DNA from: Pyrenophora tritici-repentis
Lineage: Eukaryota; Ascomycota; Dothideomycetes; Pleosporales; Pleosporaceae
Length of the DNA: 64,000 bases
Direction: 5' to 3'
Assembly: GCF_003171515.1 (NCBI RefSeq)
Contig: NC_089392.1
Coordinates: 2,232,001 to 2,296,000 of the forward strand
The notes under the pieces were generated by a model. That model ran no database searches and had not been told where the DNA came from. It saw only the letters and a program-made list of their open reading frames with translations. Every line of letters begins with the position of its first letter. The first letter of the stretch is position 1. This document shows, one piece after another, positions 59,089-64,000 of this stretch. The position numbers and the translations under genes were made by a program.

Positions 59089-59525
59089 AGGTGTTCCTAA
59101 TTAACGGGGCATCGGTAGAGTAGCTTTGGTTACTTTACTCACCGTTTCCAAATGTACATATGGCCGCGTGGCTTATCCTGGTACCCGACGCTTTCCTCCA
59201 CGTCGACGTTTGTGCATCGCTGCCATGCCTAATGGAGACGCGCAAATACATCAAGAAACTTGCTTCATTACGTCCATGTGCTACCAATATCCGCCGCGCG
59301 CAGCCCAATGTAATGTGCACCAGTGGTAGCCCTGCAATCCAAACCAATCCCATAACCAACACCTGTCACTCACGCCATCATGCCGAGATCGCTCCCCACC
59401 GCTTTCTTTTCGGTCCTTGTTTCTTGCGTGTCCTGTAGCCGAGTGCGCACGCCATCGCGTTTATTTTTATCCTCAAAAGTCTTTGAGAAGCCTCATGATC
59501 TGTGCCCTGATACTGCGCACACATC
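59089..59525. other. Intergenic region
   Basis: 437 bp between convergent genes; nothing recognisable. Confidence 0.35.
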
Positions 59526-61359
59526 TTAGTAAGAAGGTCCATTGACGACTGCATGTTTTCTGCCAGACGAGCCGCCATCTTGCACCCCAGACACATACCT
59601 GTGCGTCCGAGCTTCTCTTGTTCTCTCCCGGCTGCCGTCCCGTAATCGCCCGCGGTCTTCGTACCGAGATTTTCTATCCCGTTCACGCTCGTGCGCGTCT
59701 TCTTCGTCCCAGTCTTCCTTGACTCTATCATGGCTTCTTGTTCGCGCAGTGTCACGGTCACGCTCGCGGGGATATTCAACGTCAGTCGAGTGGCGTCGAC
59801 GTGACCGGCCGCTGCTACCGCTTCCCATGTCATATGCATCTCGATCGCGCCTGTGGTGTCTGTCGCGCTCACGTTCGCGCTCCCTGACATGCGGCGCACC
59901 CTCTCGAGGCGGGCTCACAGGATGCACACTAGTCGGGCCATATCGTACACTGTGCGGGGCGGGAACTGGTCTATAGCTTGTACGTGGTGGAAGAGCCGGC
60001 CTGGGCTCATAGTATTTACGTGCCGCCTCCTGCTGAGCATGTGCGACTTGGGTGGCAAAGAGGGGTGATGTAGTTGGCCGATACACGGGTTGTGGAGAAG
60101 TTGCTTTTGAGCCTCTACCTTCTAACCGGACAGCATCATGTTGGTTTGAATATCGACGCGCCTCAGGGTAAGCGGGAAAATATCCCGACTGCGATATGGG
60201 CGGATCTTGAGATCTATGTGCGCGGAGAACAGGCGTACGGCGTCGCGAGGGCGCTTCATCGGCATCCGATTCCGACTCTGTTGTTGATAGCGAAGATTCA
60301 CGTCGCGGCGCAGGTGGACGCTTGTGGGAAGGATATCGGGGACCCGGATGAGGGACGCTGGCAATGGGCGTTGCATCGTCTTCGGAATAGCTATCACTCT
60401 CGTATCGCCCTGGAACGCTCTTCTTCTTACTAGCAAATGGGTTTAGAGGGTTAAGCATATGTCTTACTCTTGACGTGACAGCCCCTCTGTGATCATATTC
60501 TGGGCGTGTGGACTCCTTGGAAACATGGCGCATAAAGGCAGGTCTTGGTCGGCCATTACGGTACAACGGGTCTTCAAAGTATTTGTATGCGCCCGTCTTC
60601 TCATCCGCAGAAGAGCCCTCACCCTCGGTTGAGGTGCGCAGTCTCGGCTCGTCTGGTACACTATCTCCCCTCGACTCGGCGTCGGCCTCCCTCTTAAGCC
60701 GGTCCGCAACATTTTCATACCACTCTTCCATGGCCTCATCAGGTTTTGATGGGAAGCATTGCTTGGGCAGAACTTTGGGGAAGATGTTGCCGGTTTCTGG
60801 ATCGTGAATATCGTCTAGCTCGACAGCCCTCTGTAAGAATGGCACATGTTCTTCTGGGCCCAACAATATCTGTATTGTCTGCCATGTCACAAATCCTTGC
60901 TTCTTCAGGGCGGGAATGCTAGGAGTTGAATACCCGTCGTCGCCTGGTCCCGGCTGTAAACTGTGGAATGCACCCAGTGAGCGATATATAAATGCAACCG
61001 ACGATGGCGCCGTCTCGGTGAATAAGACGTCGTAGTCACCGCCGACACTACGGTACCAAGCTGCAATCTGTGACGGCGTGAGGTCCGGCGAGTCGCTTGG
61101 CTCAAACTTCCTGCTCTATGTGTCGGTACGCATCAGCTGTCACGGCTCCAGCAGCACATGATTCCAATTACTGCTTTGAACTCACAATAACCTCTGCTAT
61201 GCCCCTCAACAGGCGATCCAATTTCGGGGTTCCGGTTTTGTCCTCTTGCAAGAGATAGCCCCAGTATTGGCAGGCTTCCCGTTCTGTCGCGTCTGCATGT
61301 GCTTTCATTGCGGCGCGCTCCTCTCGCTGTTCCTGTGACTCTCTGGATTCGGCGGCCAT
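59526..61359 (-). CDS. DUF7514-like protein with Arg/Glu/Ser-rich tail
   Basis: Two exons are inferred (61359-61186 and 61115-59526; 70-bp GTGAGT...ATAG intron, phase 0), giving 587 residues. The N-terminal ~190 residues form one conserved block (ACQYWGYLLQEDKTGTPKLDRLLRGIAEVI, FEPSDSPDLTPSQIAAWYRSVGGDYDVLF, GFVTWQTIQILLGPEEHVPFLQRAVEL), which I associate with the fungal DUF7514 family. The rest is disordered, rich in Pro/Ser and then in Arg/Asp/Glu (RERERERDRHHRRDRD), with RS-like character. Molecular role unknown; the basic/acidic tail suggests a nuclear or scaffold protein (inference). Confidence 0.75.
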
Positions 61360-62088
61360 TTCTGGGGTCGGCGGAGATGGTGGCTATCAATAGTTCCAGG
61401 CATAGGTTTAATCTCAGCTGATTGCGCGGAGCTGACGCTCGTGTATGTGCGGCGAACCCCGCGGTAGTGCAACGCGGAGTGCAGGCGTGCGCAACGCGAC
61501 AGCGCCAGGAAGCCGCTGCTGTTTATACCAAGACGCCTTCGCCGCTATCAGCAGGCATCACCGTTATGCGACAGCCAGATGACTGGCCCGCTGCGCCTCT
61601 GCACTGCGCAGGACCCGGTAGCAAGGTGGGGGGGTGTTGCGAGCGGCATGGCATGCATGCATGGCTGGTGATGTCAGTTGCTCACCATGGTAGGGCCGCC
61701 GGGGTGAGCGAGCGGGAGGCGTGAGCCGTGAGGCAGCAATCAGGCACCGCTGTCTTGGAAAAACTACTCTTGGGCGCCAGAGCCTTCCAGCTAGAAAATC
61801 AAATAATCCCGCTTTCAATTTTCTGCCCTCTCCTACAAGCGAGACATCAGCCGCACCCGGGACGACGTTGAGGACAATTATGTATTTGTATTCGCCACTA
61901 TGCATTTTATCTATCATGATCCGTGAACCATGCCTGGGTCAGGCCGTAATATATGCCTCCCGCCTTCGTTCCAGTCTGCTATGCTCAGGAACGTAGAAAT
62001 GCAATGTTATCCCTCGTAATCCCATCGCTAGAAGACCTGTCTTCAAAAACTCATGTGAAACTGTCAAGAAAACCCCCACCACTCTCCT
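61360..62088. other. Intergenic region between the DUF7514-like gene and UGP1
   Basis: 729 bp. It contains the promoter of the leftward DUF7514-like gene and the 3' UTR of UGP1. GC-rich around 61440-61720 (CG-rich, with GGGGGGTGTTG and a GCATGCATGCATGG run at 61652-61665). No gene seen. Confidence 0.4.
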
Positions 62089-63739
62089 TTAGTGCTCAAG
62101 CAGCCTGAGCGAACCTTGCACCACGACGTTCTCGAGGATGGAACCCGGGGGAATGTCGATCGTGGAGCCTTCGGTCGCAACGATGATGACAGTACCCTTT
62201 AGGGTGACGCCACGACCGAGGTTGACCGGACCAGTAATGGTAAGATGGTCGAGCTCAACAATCTTGGGGATGGAGGGAATGCGGGCCTGGAAGCTCGAAA
62301 CCTTCTTGAAGTCGCTGCCGAGCTTGATCAACGGCGCAGGGCCGAATCGGTTAGGGTCGATCACCAGCTGGCCGTGCTGCAGAGTGTAGAGATCAGACTT
62401 GACGAGCATGAGATCGGAGCAAGTCTTGACTGGCAAGAATCGCCGCCTGGGAACGTTGACACCGTGTGCGTTCTTGAAGTGCTTGATGGCAGCACCAACA
62501 GCTGTCTCGAGCTGGAGGACCGAGATGTCCGCCTCACCCTTCTTGTCAGCAGGGATGGACTTGCCGTTGGGAATGATCTCCATGGCAAGCTCATTAGCCT
62601 CGACAACACGCTTGATGGCTGCCAGGTTCATCCAGATGTTGTTGGTGTTGAAGTACTTGAACTTCTTAATTGACTTGAACTCGTTGACGTGCTCCTTGGG
62701 TACCTGAGCGATTTCGAGCAGACGGACCGAGCCCTCGTAATCGATGATGGTACCACCCTTAACGTCGGCCTTGGTCTTGTCCGTCAACTCCATGATGTAC
62801 TCAGCCTTGGAGTCGACCATGTGCTGGAGGATGCGGAGATCGACGACAGCACCCAAGTTGTCAGCGTTGGAGAGGAAGATGTACTCAATGCCACGGTCCA
62901 TGAGCTTGTCAATCATGCCGGTGTTGTACAGAGACTCGAAAACGTCACCGTGACCAGGGGGGTACCAGTTGGCAATGTCTGACTTGTTCTCCTTGGGTGC
63001 GGGCAGGAGCGAGTCCTTGAGGATACGGGGGTACCTCGACTGGTTGAAGGTGAGGATGTCGATGTTGTGGCCCTCGTACTTCTTGATGATGCTCGCAGTG
63101 TCGGTGTCGGTGTTGAACGAGTTCATAAGAACGAACGGTACATTGACATCATATGTGCGGTTCAGGTACTCAATCTGTCGTACTGACAGGTCCAAGAAGG
63201 ACATACCATCACGGACCTCGATGACCGACTTTGGGCCAACGCAACCCATGGAGGTACCGAGACCACCATTGAGCTTGACAACTGCCAGCTTGTTCAGGTA
63301 TTCAACACCCTCGGAGTTGGCCAAGTCATCGTAGTTGACCACCTGCTCAGCCTTGGGGGGAGCAATGCGATTCCAGTCAATGGCAGTGCCCTTAGCCTTG
63401 TCGTTGAGGTATCGGCGGAAGAGGGCGAAGAAGTTGTCCATTTCCGTCTCGAAGTACTGCATATACGTCAACATAACGCTCGTATTGCGTAGTGCCCCTC
63501 TTCAAGCTCCACTACCAAACATTCTGACATGTCGCTGATGCGGGTTATTAACCCCAAGCGAATGTAGTAGGATGTTTCAAGTAGTCCGCGGGGCATTGAA
63601 GAGGGACACGCTTGTCATTTTGACTGACCTTCTTCTCGGCGGGGTCGGTGACGGTGTCGGCGAGCTTGTTCAGAGCATTGCGCATTTGCGAAGCAGCGAC
63701 GTTGGTTGATGTATTCTCGAAAGCCTGGAGAGAATCCAT
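62089..63739 (-). CDS. UGP1: UTP-glucose-1-phosphate uridylyltransferase
   Basis: Two exons are inferred (63739-63629 and 63456-62089; 172-bp intron GTCAGT...TGCAG, phase 0), giving 492 residues, close to yeast Ugp1 (499). The enzyme makes UDP-glucose from glucose-1-phosphate and UTP, feeding glycogen, trehalose and cell-wall glucan synthesis in the cytosol. It shows the nucleotide loop [17 protein letters not shown], the substrate-loop sequence [21 protein letters not shown] and [11 protein letters not shown]-terminal left-handed beta-helix with [19 protein letters not shown] follows, ending SLRLLEH. The junction [21 protein letters not shown] supports the splice. Start MDSLQAFEN chosen as the first ATG of the exon; an additional upstream exon cannot be excluded. 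Confidence 0.95.
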
Positions 63740-64000
63740 GGTTAGCAGATTGATAGTAGAAATGTGTGTATGCGAGAGGATTTGGAGTTTAAAGGCATTG
63801 TTGTTGCAATAAGACCACCCCAGAGCAGCGTGGCATAAGTGAAAGCGAAGGTGAATACAAGGTCAATGCTCTCAGAAGGACCGTGAATATTGATTTCCTG
63901 ATATTGCCTGGTTCCATCGAGAAGGGCCGTGTGAATGCCATGCTTGGGCGGTGTGTTGTGCACAACAGCGAAGACACGTCTTCGTGAAGGTACCCACAGT
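63740..64000. promoter_or_regulatory. UGP1 upstream region (partial)
   Basis: 261 bp to the window edge contain the 5' UTR and proximal promoter of UGP1. Polypyrimidine-type runs are present on the minus strand, but no TATA box is evident. A 5' UTR intron is possible and not excluded. Confidence 0.4.

Noticed and set aside
1..64000. CRISPR arrays, bacterial operons, tRNA or rRNA genes
   Set aside because: No spaced direct-repeat array, ribosomal or cloverleaf-forming segment was recognised; introns and transposons show a fungal nuclear genome. A tRNA scan was not possible by eye, so a missed tRNA cannot be excluded.

Overview
The window comes from a filamentous ascomycete, most likely a plant-associated Dothideomycete of the Pleosporales type. 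Its host genes carry 45-170 bp spliceosomal introns, it is packed with Copia, chromovirus, LINE, pogo/Fot1 and hAT transposons, and old copies show CpA-to-TpA (RIP-type) mutation. Placement in or near Pyrenophora is an inference from overall character, not a database result.

Positions 1 to about 43.6 kb form a nested transposon cluster that can be unpicked from target-site duplications (TSDs). The base layer is a series of pogo/Fot1-like elements: a Fot1-like fragment, pogo-1 (1695-14605), the intact pogo-2 (14608-16714) and pogo-3 (from 16717, minus strand). Neighbours abut with only one TA dinucleotide between them. Another copy, pogo-4, runs in pieces from 30489 to 43256. Into pogo-1 went Copia-1 (2465-7727), Copia-2 (8302-13545) and two hAT-type MITEs. 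Into pogo-3 went a chromovirus (17457-27135), itself broken by hAT-1 (17802-20531), and a second hAT element (27195-29768). Into pogo-4 went a solo LTR, Copia-3 (30928-36138) and a full-length LINE (about 37011-43050).

The most striking object is the second hAT element (17-bp terminal inverted repeats, 8-bp TSD GTCTTAAT). It carries an apparently intact, two-intron, 158-codon histone H3-like gene opposite a deleted transposase. Three of its four inferred introns, in both genes and on opposite strands, share a double TTATCACAG-type motif, which suggests introner-like intron gain inside a transposon. Other mechanistic signals are a conserved UGA-CUA stop between gag and pol in all three Copia copies, an apparent self-priming site in the chromovirus, a TAATG stop/start overlap between the LINE ORFs, and mosaic structure among the Copia copies.

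From 43.6 kb onward the sequence is mostly single-copy. In order it holds two paralogous small cysteine-rich secreted-protein genes, each with one intron and not visible as single ORFs (the first has a MITE 67 bp upstream of its ATG); an SLC6-type sodium symporter; a RIP-damaged Fot1-like element; a tricalbin (SMP plus C2 domains); a further 133-aa secreted protein; a DUF7514-like protein; and UTP-glucose-1-phosphate uridylyltransferase (UGP1). The host genes do not form an obvious pathway. The layout is the familiar fungal one of effector-like genes at the border between a transposon-rich block and housekeeping genes.
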